Below the pieces are notes generated by a model that searched no databases, was not told the DNA's origin, and saw nothing but the letters and a program-made list of their open reading frames with translations. A stretch of DNA of 64,000 nucleotides, taken from contig JBMOOM010000019.1 of the NCBI GenBank assembly GCA_049323275.1, positions 62,001 to 126,000 of the forward strand, read 5' to 3'. Shown one piece after another: positions 31,220 to 40,010 of this stretch. The position numbers were made by a program, and so were the translations under genes. This stretch comes from Taklimakanibacter sp049323275 (GTDB taxonomy: Bacteria > Pseudomonadota > Alphaproteobacteria > Rhizobiales > Aestuariivirgaceae). Position 1 is the stretch's first letter. Each line of letters opens with the position of its first letter.

Positions 31220-32142
31220 GCCGAAGCCTGACCATCGCCGCCGCGCAATATCCGCTCGATGCGCTGTCGTCCTTCGCCGCCTATGAGGCGAAGCTCGAGC
31301 GCTGGGTCGCGGAGGCTGCGGGGCAGGGCGCCGAGCTTCTGGTGTTTCCGGAATATGCGTCGATGGAGCTGGTGTCGCTCGACGGATCCGAGGCCGGGCA
31401 CGATCTGCAGCGCTCGATCGATGCCGTGTCGCAGCGTCTGCCCGAGGCGGACCGCATCCATGAAAAACTGGCCCGCCGGTTCGGCGTGGCGATCGTCGCG
31501 GCGAGCGCGCCGGAGCGCCAGGCGGACGGCTCGACCCTCAATGTGGCGCGCTTGTTCGGACCATCGGGCCGGATGGGCCGCTACGCCAAATTGATGATGA
31601 CACCCTGGGAACGCGATCCGTGGAAGATCTCGGCCGGGCGCGAGCTCACCGTCTTCGACATCGGGGCGGCCCGGATCGGCCTGGTGATCTGCTACGACAT
31701 CGAGTTTCCGCTGCTGTCGCGGGCACTCGCGGAAGCAGGCGCCGATGTCATCCTGGCGCCGTCCAATACCGAGACCGAGCATGGCTACTGGCGGGTGCGC
31801 ACCGGCGCCATGGCGCGCGCCCTCGAGAACCAGGTCTATACGGTGCATTCGCCGACGGTCGGGCCGGCGCCCTTCTGCGCCGCGGTCGAGAACAATTGCG
31901 GCGCCGCCGGCATCTTCGCGCCCTCCGACCAGGGCTTTCCGTCGGGCGGCGTCATCGCCCTGGGCGAGCTCAACAAGCCGCAATGGGTGACCGCCAAGGT
32001 CGATCTCGATCTCCTCAAGCGGGTGCGCGAGACGGGCGGCGTCCAGCCCTATCGGCATTGGGGCGAGCAGCCGGGCGCGGGCAGCCTGCCGCCGGCAAGG
32101 CTCATCGATCTTTCACACAAGGCAGCGGAGGCGGCGGAATGA
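31216..32142 (+). CDS. Carbon-nitrogen hydrolase (nitrilase/omega-amidase family)
   Basis: The 308-residue enzyme has the full nitrilase triad: Glu in LLVFPEYASM near residue 42, Lys in KLMMTPWERD near residue 125 and Cys in RIGLVICYDIEFP near residue 160. It probably hydrolyses an amide bond or deaminates an omega-amide in the cytosol. It is translationally coupled to the GNAT gene upstream (ATGA) and to carbonic anhydrase downstream (ATGA). If it releases ammonia or a carbamate, the carbonic anhydrase may buffer or use the CO2/bicarbonate; this is inference. Confidence 0.9.
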   Translation: MSRSLTIAAAQYPLDALSSFAAYEAKLERWVAEAAGQGAELLVFPEYASMELVSLDGSEAGHDLQRSIDAVSQRLPEADRIHEKLARRFGVAIVAASAPERQADGSTLNVARLFGPSGRMGRYAKLMMTPWERDPWKISAGRELTVFDIGAARIGLVICYDIEFPLLSRALAEAGADVILAPSNTETEHGYWRVRTGAMARALENQVYTVHSPTVGPAPFCAAVENNCGAAGIFAPSDQGFPSGGVIALGELNKPQWVTAKVDLDLLKRVRETGGVQPYRHWGEQPGAGSLPPARLIDLSHKAAEAAE

Positions 32143-32774
32143 GCATCAACTTCCCGCAACGGTTACTCGACGGCTATGCAAGCTTCCGCGCCGGGCGGTA
32201 TACGGCCGAAGCCGAGCGCTATCGCCGCCTCGGCGAAGGACAGCAGAAGCCGACGATCATGATGATTGCCTGCTGCGACTCGCGCGCCGCTCCCGAGACG
32301 ATTTTCGACGCCGGGCCGGGCGAGATCTTCGTCGTGCGCAATGTCGCCAATCTGGTGCCGCCCTATGCCCCGGACGGGCGCCATCATTCGACCAGCGCCG
32401 CGCTCGAATTCGCGGTGCTGCAGCTGGGCGTCCAGCATATCGTCATCATGGGCCACGGCCGTTGCGGCGGCATCAAGGCGATCAGCGAGCCGGGCGATCC
32501 CCTGAGCACCGGCGACTTCATCGGCAAGTGGCTTGCCGGCGTGCGCGATGTCGCGGCGATCGTCGAGCCCGATGACAAGCTCAGCGCGGCGCAGCGGCTG
32601 ACCTTGATCGAGCAGGCCTCGGTCGAGCATTCGCTCGCCAATTTGCGCACCTTTCCATGGGTCCGGGTGCGTGAATCCAAAGGCCAGCTCACGCTCAACG
32701 GGGCCTGGTTCGATATTTCGCTCGGCGAGCTCAATGTCTATGAAGAAGAGCAGCGCCGCTGGACGGTGGTGTAA
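32139..32774 (+). CDS. Beta-class carbonic anhydrase
   Basis: The 211-residue protein has the zinc ligands of beta-carbonic anhydrase: Cys-Asp-x-Arg in IACCDSRAAPE near residue 46 and His-x2-Cys in IMGHGRCGGIKA near residue 105, plus SAALEFAVLQLGVQHIVI. It interconverts CO2 and bicarbonate in the cytosol. The ATG at 32139 overlaps the nitrilase stop; the longer in-frame extension is read through the nitrilase gene in another frame and is not real. Confidence 0.93.
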   Translation: MSINFPQRLLDGYASFRAGRYTAEAERYRRLGEGQQKPTIMMIACCDSRAAPETIFDAGPGEIFVVRNVANLVPPYAPDGRHHSTSAALEFAVLQLGVQHIVIMGHGRCGGIKAISEPGDPLSTGDFIGKWLAGVRDVAAIVEPDDKLSAAQRLTLIEQASVEHSLANLRTFPWVRVRESKGQLTLNGAWFDISLGELNVYEEEQRRWTVV

Positions 32775-32781
32775 GGACCCC

Positions 32782-33081
32782 ATGATCCTCGAACATGCCG
32801 TGCTGCAGGTGAAGCCGGGACTCGAGGCCGCGTTCCAGGTGGCGGTGCGGGATGCGCTGCCGCTGATCCAGGCGACGCCCGGCTTCATCCGGATTGCGGT
32901 CAAGCCCTGTATCGAGACGCGCGGCAGATATCTGCTGCTGGTCGAATGGGAGACGCTGGAAGCTCATACTCAAGGCTTCCGCGGGTCGGATCGCTACCTC
33001 GAATGGAAGCGGCGACTGCATCACTTCTACGAGCCGTTTCCGCTGGTCGAGCACTATGGCGAGGCGGTCGCCGGGGGATGA
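32782..33081 (+). CDS. Antibiotic-biosynthesis-monooxygenase (ABM) domain protein
   Basis: The 99-residue protein matches the ABM dimeric alpha/beta-barrel: ILEHAVLQVKPGLEAAFQVA, ATPGFIRIAVKPCIETRGRY, LLLVEWETLEAHTQGFRGSD. Such small proteins oxidise quinol-like substrates or degrade haem, though many are uncharacterised. AAGGA lies six bases before the ATG at 32782. It follows carbonic anhydrase by seven bases and is the last gene of the operon. It is convergent with the T1SS adaptor gene. Confidence 0.84.
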   Translation: MILEHAVLQVKPGLEAAFQVAVRDALPLIQATPGFIRIAVKPCIETRGRYLLLVEWETLEAHTQGFRGSDRYLEWKRRLHHFYEPFPLVEHYGEAVAGG

Positions 33082-33090
33082 TGCCGGGTC

Positions 33091-34404
33091 CTATTCCTGG
33101 CGGAAGGCCCGCAGGAGCTGATCCGACAGAGGCTTCAGCAAGTAAGAGGCGACCGTCCGCTCTTCGGTCGCGATGAAGGTCTCAACCGGCATGCCGGGGA
33201 GGAGCTTGACCACGCCGAGCCGCCCAAGCTGATCGGCCGGAATGTCGATGCGCGCCGTGTAGTAGCTCAAGCCGGTGCGGGCATCTTCCGACACATCGGC
33301 CGAAAGCCGCACCAGCCGGCCGTCGATCTCGGGCGTCGTGCGCTGATTGAAATTCGAGAAGCGCAGGGCGACCTGCTGGCCGATATGGAGCCGGTCGACC
33401 TCGCTGGGCGCAACCCTGGCATCCACCGCCAATGCCGTGGCCGACGGAACGATCAGCAGCAACGGTTCGGCGGCCTGCACGACGCCGCCGACCGTGTGCA
33501 CGGTGAGCTCATGGACGATGCCGGACTGCGGCGCGCGGATCTCGAGCCGGTCCAGCTGGTCGCGGGCGGCGGTCCGGCGTTCCTGCAGCTCGGCGAGCCT
33601 GGTCCTGAGCTCGGCGAGCTGTGCCCCCACTTCGGCACGCAGCTTCTGGTCGATCTGGATGATCTCGAGCTCGATCTCGGCGATCTTGCCCTTGGCCTCG
33701 GCCGTGCCGGCGACGAGCTGCGCGCGCTCGCCTTCGAGACGGGCCGCGGTGCGCTCGATGTCGGTCAGGCGCGACAGCGTCATCAGGCCCTTCCGGTAGA
33801 GCTGCTGCGTACCGGCCAGCTCCTTGGCGATCAGGGACAGCTCCTGCTCCTTGGCGGCCGCCTGGGCGGAAAGCCCCTCGACCTCCTTGCCGAGCTGGGC
33901 GATACGTTCACGCAGAAGCCGCTTCTGGCCGATGCGCTCGGCCTTGCGCAAAGCGAACAGCTTGCGCTCGCCGGCGAGAATTTTCTCCAGTCCCGGCTCC
34001 CCGGTACGCTGCGCGAGCTCCGGCGGGAAGACGAGGTCGTCATCTCCCTCGCTCTCCGCTTCGAGGCGCGCCTTCCGGGTCGCGAGCTCATCGATGCCGC
34101 CCGATATGATGTCGAGATTGGCGCGCGCCTGGGTGCCGTCCAGCGCGATCAGAAGGTCGCCCGCGGTGACCGTGTCGCCTTCCCTCACCCGCAGCTCCTT
34201 CACGACGCCGCCGGTCGGGTGCTGCACTTTCTTGACGTTGTTCTCGACGACGAGCGTGCCCGGCGCGATGACCGCTCCGGCCAGCTTGCTCACCATGGCC
34301 CAGCCGCCCATCCCGCCCAGCAGAAGGGCCACGACCGCAAGGCCGAGCGTGATATGCCGGCGTATCGAGGGATCAGCCTCGGTGTGAAGAGCCGGCGGCT
34401 TCAA
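33091..34404 (-). CDS. prtE: Type I secretion periplasmic adaptor (HlyD/PrtE family)
   Basis: The 437-residue membrane-fusion protein has a short cytosolic N-terminus, one membrane helix (ITLGLAVVALLLGGMGGWAMV, residues about 18-38), a lipoyl/barrel-sandwich half GGVVKELRVREGDTVTAGDLL, a long coiled coil (residues about 100-270) and the second lipoyl half IRAPQSGIVHELTVHTVGG. It links the ABC exporter to an outer-membrane TolC channel. Its ATG overlaps the exporter stop by four bases. No TolC-type gene is in the cluster, so a TolC encoded elsewhere must complete it. Confidence 0.93.
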   Translation of the reverse strand: MKPPALHTEADPSIRRHITLGLAVVALLLGGMGGWAMVSKLAGAVIAPGTLVVENNVKKVQHPTGGVVKELRVREGDTVTAGDLLIALDGTQARANLDIISGGIDELATRKARLEAESEGDDDLVFPPELAQRTGEPGLEKILAGERKLFALRKAERIGQKRLLRERIAQLGKEVEGLSAQAAAKEQELSLIAKELAGTQQLYRKGLMTLSRLTDIERTAARLEGERAQLVAGTAEAKGKIAEIELEIIQIDQKLRAEVGAQLAELRTRLAELQERRTAARDQLDRLEIRAPQSGIVHELTVHTVGGVVQAAEPLLLIVPSATALAVDARVAPSEVDRLHIGQQVALRFSNFNQRTTPEIDGRLVRLSADVSEDARTGLSYYTARIDIPADQLGRLGVVKLLPGMPVETFIATEERTVASYLLKPLSDQLLRAFRQE

Positions 34405-36119
34405 GACCTGCCTCCCGCAATGGCGACCGGCGCCGGCCGGCGGGCCTGCTGCAGCACGTCGGCCTTGGGTCCGAAGGCCTGGACCCGGCCTTCGGCCAGC
34501 ACCAGCAGCTTGTCGACCGCGGCGAGGACATTCGGGCGATGGGCGATGACGATGGCGATGCCCGACCGCGCCCGGATGTCCATGATGGCGCGCGTGAGGG
34601 CCTCTTCTCCGTCCGTGTCGAGATTCGAGTTCGGCTCGTCGAGAACGACGAGAAAGGGATTGCGATACAGAGCGCGAGCCAGCCCCAGCCGTTGCCGCTG
34701 CCCGGCGGACAGGAGAAAGCCGCCCTCGCCGATGCGCGTCGCATAGCCGTCGGCGAATCCCAGTATCATCTCATGCACGCCGGCCGCCTTCGCCGCCGCG
34801 ATGATGTCTTCCGCGGCAGCGTCCGGCGCGAAGCGCGAGATGTTCTCCGCCATGGTGCCGTCGAAGAGCTGGGCTTCCTGAGGCAGATAGCCGATATTGT
34901 CGCCGAGCGTCTGCGGCGGCCACAGCTTCAGGGCGGCGCTGTCGAGGCAGATCTTCCCGTTCACCAGGGGCCATATGCCGACGAGCGCGCGCGCGAGCGA
35001 GGATTTGCCGGAGGCGCTCGGACCGATGATGCCGAGCGCCGTGCCTGCCGACAGAGTGAAGCTCACATCGTCGATCACGCAGCGATCCGTGCCGGGCGGC
35101 GAAATGCTCGCATTCTCGATGGAGAGGGCGGATCGAGGCCTGGGCAGGGAAAGCTGCAAGGGGTGCGTCGGCGTATCGGCGAGCGCCAGGCCGAGCCGTC
35201 TGGCGCCTTGCCGCGCCGCCTGGAAGCCGCGCCAGTGGGCGATCGCCAGCTCGACGGGCGCCAGAGCGCGGGCGCTGAGGATCGAGCCCGCAATGATGAT
35301 GCCGGCGGTCGCCTGTCCATAGATGACGAGATAGGCGCCGACCGCGAGCACGGCCGACTGCAGCAGCATGCGCAAGGCCTTGGACAGCGCGCCGAAGCCG
35401 CCGCTGATGTCATGCGTCTGCTCCTGAGCCTTCAGAAAGCGGAGATTCAGCACGTCCCATCGCGCCAGAAGCTGTGGCTTCATAGCCATCGCCGCGACGG
35501 CTTCCGCATTGTGCCTGCAGGCTTGCGTCCAGGCGTCGCGCCGGGTGGCGGAAAGCGTGGCTTCGGCCGCCGGCTTGCGCGTCAAGATCTCGGTGACGAC
35601 CGTCAGGGAGAGCAGAAAAAGCGCGCCGATGCTGACCGTGACGCCGATCCAGAAATGCAGGGCGAAACAGAAGACCAGATAGGCCGGTATCCAGGGAAGA
35701 TCGAACAGGGACAATAATCCGCCACCCGAGATGAAGGACCGCATTTGGTCGAGATCGCGCGGCGACAGCCGGCCGCCGCCATGTCCGGCGGCCAAGGGAA
35801 GATGCAGGACGGCATCGAACAAGCGCGGGCTGAGCGAGCGGGCGAGGGAATTGCCGACCCGGACAAGGATGCGGGACCGGATGACATCCAGAAGGGCCTG
35901 CGCGCCGAAGAGCACCGAAGCGAGAATGGCGAGCGCCACGAGCGTCGGCACGCTGCCGCTCGGCAGGACGCGGTCATAGACCTCGAGCATGAACAGCGCG
36001 CCAGTCAACATCAGAATGTTGATGATGCCGCTGAAGACGGCGAGCCAGAAAAATGCGCTCCGGAAGCGCGAAAGGGCCTTGCGCAACTCGGAGGCGGGCG
36101 GGGCCATCAGCTTGAGCAT
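34401..36119 (-). CDS. prtD: Type I secretion ABC exporter (PrtD family)
   Basis: The 572-residue protein has a six-helix membrane domain (from AFFWLAVFSGIINILMLTGA) with the PrtD/HlyB-type FMLEVYDRVLPSGS segment, then an ATPase domain with Walker A GIIGPSASGKSSLARALVG, the signature LSAGQRQRLGLARALYRNP and Walker B LVVLDEPNSNLD. It energises direct export of RTX proteins. It is 126 bases downstream of the small 81-residue gene and overlaps the adaptor gene. The cargo is almost certainly the serralysin-like protein encoded upstream. Confidence 0.94.
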   Translation of the reverse strand: MLKLMAPPASELRKALSRFRSAFFWLAVFSGIINILMLTGALFMLEVYDRVLPSGSVPTLVALAILASVLFGAQALLDVIRSRILVRVGNSLARSLSPRLFDAVLHLPLAAGHGGGRLSPRDLDQMRSFISGGGLLSLFDLPWIPAYLVFCFALHFWIGVTVSIGALFLLSLTVVTEILTRKPAAEATLSATRRDAWTQACRHNAEAVAAMAMKPQLLARWDVLNLRFLKAQEQTHDISGGFGALSKALRMLLQSAVLAVGAYLVIYGQATAGIIIAGSILSARALAPVELAIAHWRGFQAARQGARRLGLALADTPTHPLQLSLPRPRSALSIENASISPPGTDRCVIDDVSFTLSAGTALGIIGPSASGKSSLARALVGIWPLVNGKICLDSAALKLWPPQTLGDNIGYLPQEAQLFDGTMAENISRFAPDAAAEDIIAAAKAAGVHEMILGFADGYATRIGEGGFLLSAGQRQRLGLARALYRNPFLVVLDEPNSNLDTDGEEALTRAIMDIRARSGIAIVIAHRPNVLAAVDKLLVLAEGRVQAFGPKADVLQQARRPAPVAIAGGRS

Positions 36120-36245
36120 GGATGTCTCGACTTGTTGCCGTCAGCAGTCGACACGATTGCGAACAGCCGGCGATGTTAGCGCGCAACGTTGCATGATCGG
36201 TTAATGACGCTCCCCTTCGTCGCCTAAAATGTACGCGGCCATCGA

Positions 36246-36491
36246 TCAGGATGGGCCGGGAAGCGGCGAGGAATGGGTGGCGGGCGCCTGCGGGACAGGC
36301 CTGAATTCGAGCGGCGGGGCGGTCCAGTCGAAGGGCGCCTTGGGCAGCTCGGGAACGCAGCTGGTCGTCAGCGTCTGACCGGCGGCATTGCGGATCTCGA
36401 AAACGATGCCGGGCCGTTCCATGCCCGCGCACTCGACCCAGCGATCTATGGGAATCCAGTCATACATGGCGTCGGCCGTGTCCCGGTTCAT
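36246..36491 (-). CDS. Unassigned 81-residue protein between protease and exporter
   Basis: The ATG at 36489-36491 overlaps the protease stop by one base (TGATG), so it is very likely translated by coupling. The product, MNRDTADAMYDWIPIDRWVE onward, is acidic in its first third, contains VFEIRNAAGQTLTTSCVPEL, and ends in a proline-rich tail. It has two cysteines (near residues 24 and 50), no signal peptide and no membrane helix. In Pseudomonas apr and Erwinia prt clusters the periplasmic protease inhibitor is encoded at this position, but I see no resemblance to that family and no export signal. I do not recognise it; start and coding status rest on position and coupling. Confidence 0.6.
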   Translation of the reverse strand: MNRDTADAMYDWIPIDRWVECAGMERPGIVFEIRNAAGQTLTTSCVPELPKAPFDWTAPPLEFRPVPQAPATHSSPLPGPS

Positions 36492-38590
36492 CAAGTGAAG
36501 AGGAAGCCCTTGTCCCATGTGCCGGACCAGCCATGGGAGGCGAGCCAACCCATGGGCTGATCGTCATAAGAGGGCAGCGGCAGGAGATCCAGGTGAGGCT
36601 CGGCTGCCTTGTTCGTGGCGGTGGTGCTCGAAGAACTCGCCGCCGTCGGAGACAGCAGGCTGTCGCTGAACTGCAGGAGCTCGATACCGACCAGCGTATC
36701 CTTCCCATCGGGAGAGCCGGCCCGCAGATCGGTCACCGTCCATGAGCCGTTGCTGTTCTTCACCCAGCTGTAATCGGCCGCCTTGCCCGTGAGCACGACC
36801 GTGTCCGTGCCGCTGCCGCCATCGAGGTAGTCGGCGCCCGCACCGCCGATCAGCGTGTCGTTGCCGCCAGAGCCATAGAGCTTGTCGGCGCCGGCGCCGC
36901 CGGACAGGATATTGCCCGAGCCGTTTCCGGTGAGCGTGTCGGCAAAATCGCTGCCGGTCAGGTTCTCGATGCCGGCGAAGACGTCCTGATAGGCGTCGCC
37001 CCGGTTAGCGGAGCTGGAGCTCAGATTGGCGATCACGGCGGCCGTGGCGTTTGCATAGCTCGCGGTATCGATGCCCGCCCCGCCGTCCAGCCTGTCGCCG
37101 CCGGCGCCGCCGAGAAGGAGGTCGTTGCCGTCGCCGCCATAGAGCTTGTCATTGCCGGCGCCGCCGTCGAGCGTGTCGGCCCCGGCATAACCATAGAGCG
37201 TGTCGGTGCCGGCGAGGCCGGAGATGATGTCGTTCAACGCCGCGCCCTGAAGCGTGTTGTTGGCGGAGGTGCCGGTGAGCGTCAGCCCGGCCGGTGAAGG
37301 ATCGGCCGGCGGTGTCGGCGGCGTCGAGGTGGTCGTCAATATGTCCGCCAGCGTGTATTGCTTGTCGCTGAACTGGAACTGCTCGATATTGCGGAGAATG
37401 TCCGTTCCGTCGGGAGAGCCGTTGCGCAAGTCCGCGACACTGAACGAGCCGTCGCTCAGCTGGGTCACCTGATATTGGGAGCGCATCCCGCTGAAGACGG
37501 CGGTGTCGGTGCCGTCGCCGCCCAGAAGCGTGTCATTGCCCGCGTCGCCGGTGAGCCGGTCACTACCGGCGCCGCCATCGAGGACATTGTTCCCCACGTT
37601 GCCGATGAGGATGTCGCTCGCCGATCCGCCGATGGCGTTCTCGATCAATGAGCGCAGGTCGCCATTATAGAGGAGGCTGTTGGCGATATTGCCGGCGGCG
37701 ACTTTCGATCCGTCGTAATGGAGGAGCGCCAGTTGCGCCGTCGAAGCCGTCGACCACTGTCCCGGCCGCAGGTCGACGGTGACGTTCGTGGCATAGTTCG
37801 AGAAATCATAGGTGTCGGTTCCGCCGCCGTCCCACACCGTGAGGAAGATCTTGTTGACGGCAGGCGTGCCCTGGCCAACGCCGTTGATGAACATCTCACC
37901 CGTCGTCGTGCTCCAGGTGTAGACCGAGCTGCCGCTGTCGGTGGTGAAATTGGCGCCGTACATCTTCTGCAGCGCCGCGATGTCATACATCATCAGCGAC
38001 TGCGGATAATTGCCATAAGGGTTCGTGTAGCCGCCGCTGGTCGACTGGCCGATATAGGAGCGATAGCTCATGATCGAATATTCGAGAGAGTCGCGGTCGA
38101 GCGGCATCGCGGCGAAAGAGCCCGATGTCTCGTGGGGATGCTTCAAGCCCAGGCCATGACCGATCTCATGAATGAAGGAGGCGTAGGCGTAATTGCCGAT
38201 GACCGGATTGTCGTAATAGTTCTTCGTATTGTTGAACCACGCATCGCCACCCTCGGCCAGAGTGGTGGGATAGTAGGCCCAGGCCGTGCCCGGCTTGTCC
38301 GATTCCGCGAGCCTGAAATCGGCATGCTGGGTCGAGGTTTCGGAGATCTCCTGGAAGGTGATGTTGGCGACGGCGGAATAGTCGGCAAGTATTGCACGCA
38401 CCGCCCCCATCTGCACCGGGTTCAAGGCCTCGAAATTGGTGGCCGGTTCACCGGAACCATATCCCGAGCCGTAGAAGGATGCGCTCGACGGGAAGCTGTA
38501 GGTGAAGCTGTTCACCGCCCATTTCGTCCCCGACAGCACACCGTCGACATAGGCATTGCCGGTCGAGGTCATCGTACTCGTGGCAGGCAT
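36491..38590 (-). CDS. Serralysin-like M10 metalloprotease with RTX repeats
   Basis: The 699-residue protein has the zinc-protease site HEIGHGLGLKH at residues 141-151 and the Met-turn SIMSYRSY at 172-179. RTX nonapeptide repeats (GGAGNDKLYGGDGND type) occur in three blocks near residues 335-365, 445-510 and 560-600. Two related segments, GSFSVADLRNGSPDGTDIL and GSWTVTDLRAGSPDGKDTL, each followed by an IExxQFSD box, suggest a duplicated end module. The C-terminus KGFLFT fits the hydrophobic type I secretion signal. There is no N-terminal signal peptide, as expected. It is secreted by the adjacent PrtD/PrtE, folds on calcium and digests extracellular protein. Confidence 0.93.
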   Translation of the reverse strand: MPATSTMTSTGNAYVDGVLSGTKWAVNSFTYSFPSSASFYGSGYGSGEPATNFEALNPVQMGAVRAILADYSAVANITFQEISETSTQHADFRLAESDKPGTAWAYYPTTLAEGGDAWFNNTKNYYDNPVIGNYAYASFIHEIGHGLGLKHPHETSGSFAAMPLDRDSLEYSIMSYRSYIGQSTSGGYTNPYGNYPQSLMMYDIAALQKMYGANFTTDSGSSVYTWSTTTGEMFINGVGQGTPAVNKIFLTVWDGGGTDTYDFSNYATNVTVDLRPGQWSTASTAQLALLHYDGSKVAAGNIANSLLYNGDLRSLIENAIGGSASDILIGNVGNNVLDGGAGSDRLTGDAGNDTLLGGDGTDTAVFSGMRSQYQVTQLSDGSFSVADLRNGSPDGTDILRNIEQFQFSDKQYTLADILTTTSTPPTPPADPSPAGLTLTGTSANNTLQGAALNDIISGLAGTDTLYGYAGADTLDGGAGNDKLYGGDGNDLLLGGAGGDRLDGGAGIDTASYANATAAVIANLSSSSANRGDAYQDVFAGIENLTGSDFADTLTGNGSGNILSGGAGADKLYGSGGNDTLIGGAGADYLDGGSGTDTVVLTGKAADYSWVKNSNGSWTVTDLRAGSPDGKDTLVGIELLQFSDSLLSPTAASSSSTTATNKAAEPHLDLLPLPSYDDQPMGWLASHGWSGTWDKGFLFT

Positions 38591-38767
38591 CGGCGATATT
38601 CTCCCTCTGGGCGAAGCGGGAGCCGTCAGTTGGCTGCAACTATCACTTCGCCGATCGGAGGCTTATCCGAACCGGCTATCTTCTGCCTTAAGGTAAAATC
38701 TAAAATTGTAGAAACAGCCCGACAGCGGTGCATCAAGGTAAATGATGTCGCCCGACGGCGACAAACC

Positions 38768-39733
38768 TCAGCGCACCGCTTCGACGGTCAAGCGGAAATC
38801 CCGAGCCCCTTCCGGCCAGAGAAGATCCTCGGCGGGGAACGACCTGGCGAGCTGACGGCGGGCGGCGAAGCCCGCCTCGCGGTCGACGGCGTTGATGATG
38901 GCGAGGCGGAAACCGCCCGGCGGGGCGGCGTGGTCCGCCGCCGGCTTGGTCTCGTGGAAGGTGATCTGCACGCTCGATATGCCGGGCAAGGCGCGAATGG
39001 CGGCGACGGCGTCGGGCGACGGGTGGCGATAGCTGCGGCCATGGCGGCCGAACAGCACGACCGAATAGCCGTCGCGCCGCTCCCCTTCGTCCGGAAAGGA
39101 CCAGCGCTTCTCGGCATAGAGCCGGACCAGCGCCTCGACCCAGCCCTTGCCATAGAGATCCGGCCATTGATCGGCGAAGCGCAGATGCGCGTCGATGATG
39201 CGGCCGCCGATCGTCTCGACATTGAGGATGCCGGTATAGCGGTCGAGATGCTCGCCGGCCCAATTGCGGATATAGGCTTCGAGTTCGGGCCGCGGCGCGG
39301 CATGAACGGTCCAGTAATTGAACATGCCATGCATGAAGGGCGCGCCGGTCGTGTGCCGCAGCCAGCGGATCTCGCCCTTCACGATGGCGCAGTCGGTCGA
39401 GACATGCTCGCCGGTCAGAAGCGTGGTCCAGAAATGGCCGGGCGTGTACCCATCCTCATATTCGGCAAGCGTGTGAAAGGGTCCGCTCGCGACGCCCATG
39501 CCTTTCATATTGACGATGGGCTTGGAGAAGACAGGGAAGCGCTCGGGTATCACGCCATGCGGTCCACAATCGAGCCCCTGGCTCTGCGCCACGCGCAATT
39601 TGTCGTAGATCCAGTTCTCGCGCGGATTCCACATCCAGGCATCGCAATCCTCGGTCGGGATCATGACGTCGGCCGGGCAGGGGACTTTCTCGAAATACTG
39701 CAGTCGCCAGGGGTCTGCTTCACAGACGGGCAT
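38768..39733 (-). CDS. Unassigned protein, possible ATP-grasp-like fold
   Basis: The 321-residue protein starts MPVCEADPWRLQYFEKVPCP. The segments VFSKPIVNMKGMG near residue 70, EHVSTDCAIVKGEIRW near residue 110 and YTGILNVETIGGRIIDAHLR near residue 165 resemble, in order and spacing, the lysine loop, the central strands and the acidic metal-binding strand of ATP-grasp enzymes, but no signature is complete. It has no signal peptide. It stands alone, divergent from the NCS1 permease operon and upstream of the protease gene with 177 bases between. The assignment is a guess; I give it as hypothetical. Confidence 0.6.
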   Translation of the reverse strand: MPVCEADPWRLQYFEKVPCPADVMIPTEDCDAWMWNPRENWIYDKLRVAQSQGLDCGPHGVIPERFPVFSKPIVNMKGMGVASGPFHTLAEYEDGYTPGHFWTTLLTGEHVSTDCAIVKGEIRWLRHTTGAPFMHGMFNYWTVHAAPRPELEAYIRNWAGEHLDRYTGILNVETIGGRIIDAHLRFADQWPDLYGKGWVEALVRLYAEKRWSFPDEGERRDGYSVVLFGRHGRSYRHPSPDAVAAIRALPGISSVQITFHETKPAADHAAPPGGFRLAIINAVDREAGFAARRQLARSFPAEDLLWPEGARDFRLTVEAVR

Positions 39734-39889
39734 TGAAGGGGCTCTGCGCTTGGTTGCCGGATGAGGGAAGACCTATCGCGGTCTGCTGTCAATATCGGTC
39801 AGCAGCAGGTTGTCGGCGATGCCGCGTCCGGGAAAGCAACGCGGCATATCAATGCCGGGCGCAAGCGACGCGCTGGCACGGAATTGATA

Positions 39890-39917
39890 TGGACAAACAC
39901 CGGCCATCGGTTATAGT
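39890..39917 (+). promoter_or_regulatory. Candidate sigma-70 promoter before the terminator
   Basis: TGGACA (39890-39895), a 16-bp spacer and TATAGT (39912-39917) predict a start near 39924. The transcript would meet the terminator at 39963 after about 40 bases and the permease ATG at 40086 after about 160. Confidence 0.5.
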
Positions 39918-39962
39918 TCCCGTCATTCCATATCGGCAATACTGCCGACAAATCACGGCTTG

Positions 39963-40010
39963 AAAGCCCCCATCAGCAGATCCAACGGATCTCGGTGGGG
40001 GCTTTTTGTT
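39963..40010 (+). terminator. Intrinsic terminator inside the NCS1 permease leader
   Basis: AAAGCCCCCA (39963-39972) pairs with TGGGGGCTTT (39996-40005), with an inner AGATCC/GGATCT stem, followed by TTTGTTTT. No plus-strand gene lies upstream, so it either ends a small RNA or attenuates the permease operon. Confidence 0.8.

Noticed and set aside
39884..40010. A known riboswitch class (TPP, guanidine, purine, SAM) before the NCS1 permease
   Set aside because: I looked for their conserved cores and found none; only about 40 bases lie between the predicted start and the terminator, too few for most of them.
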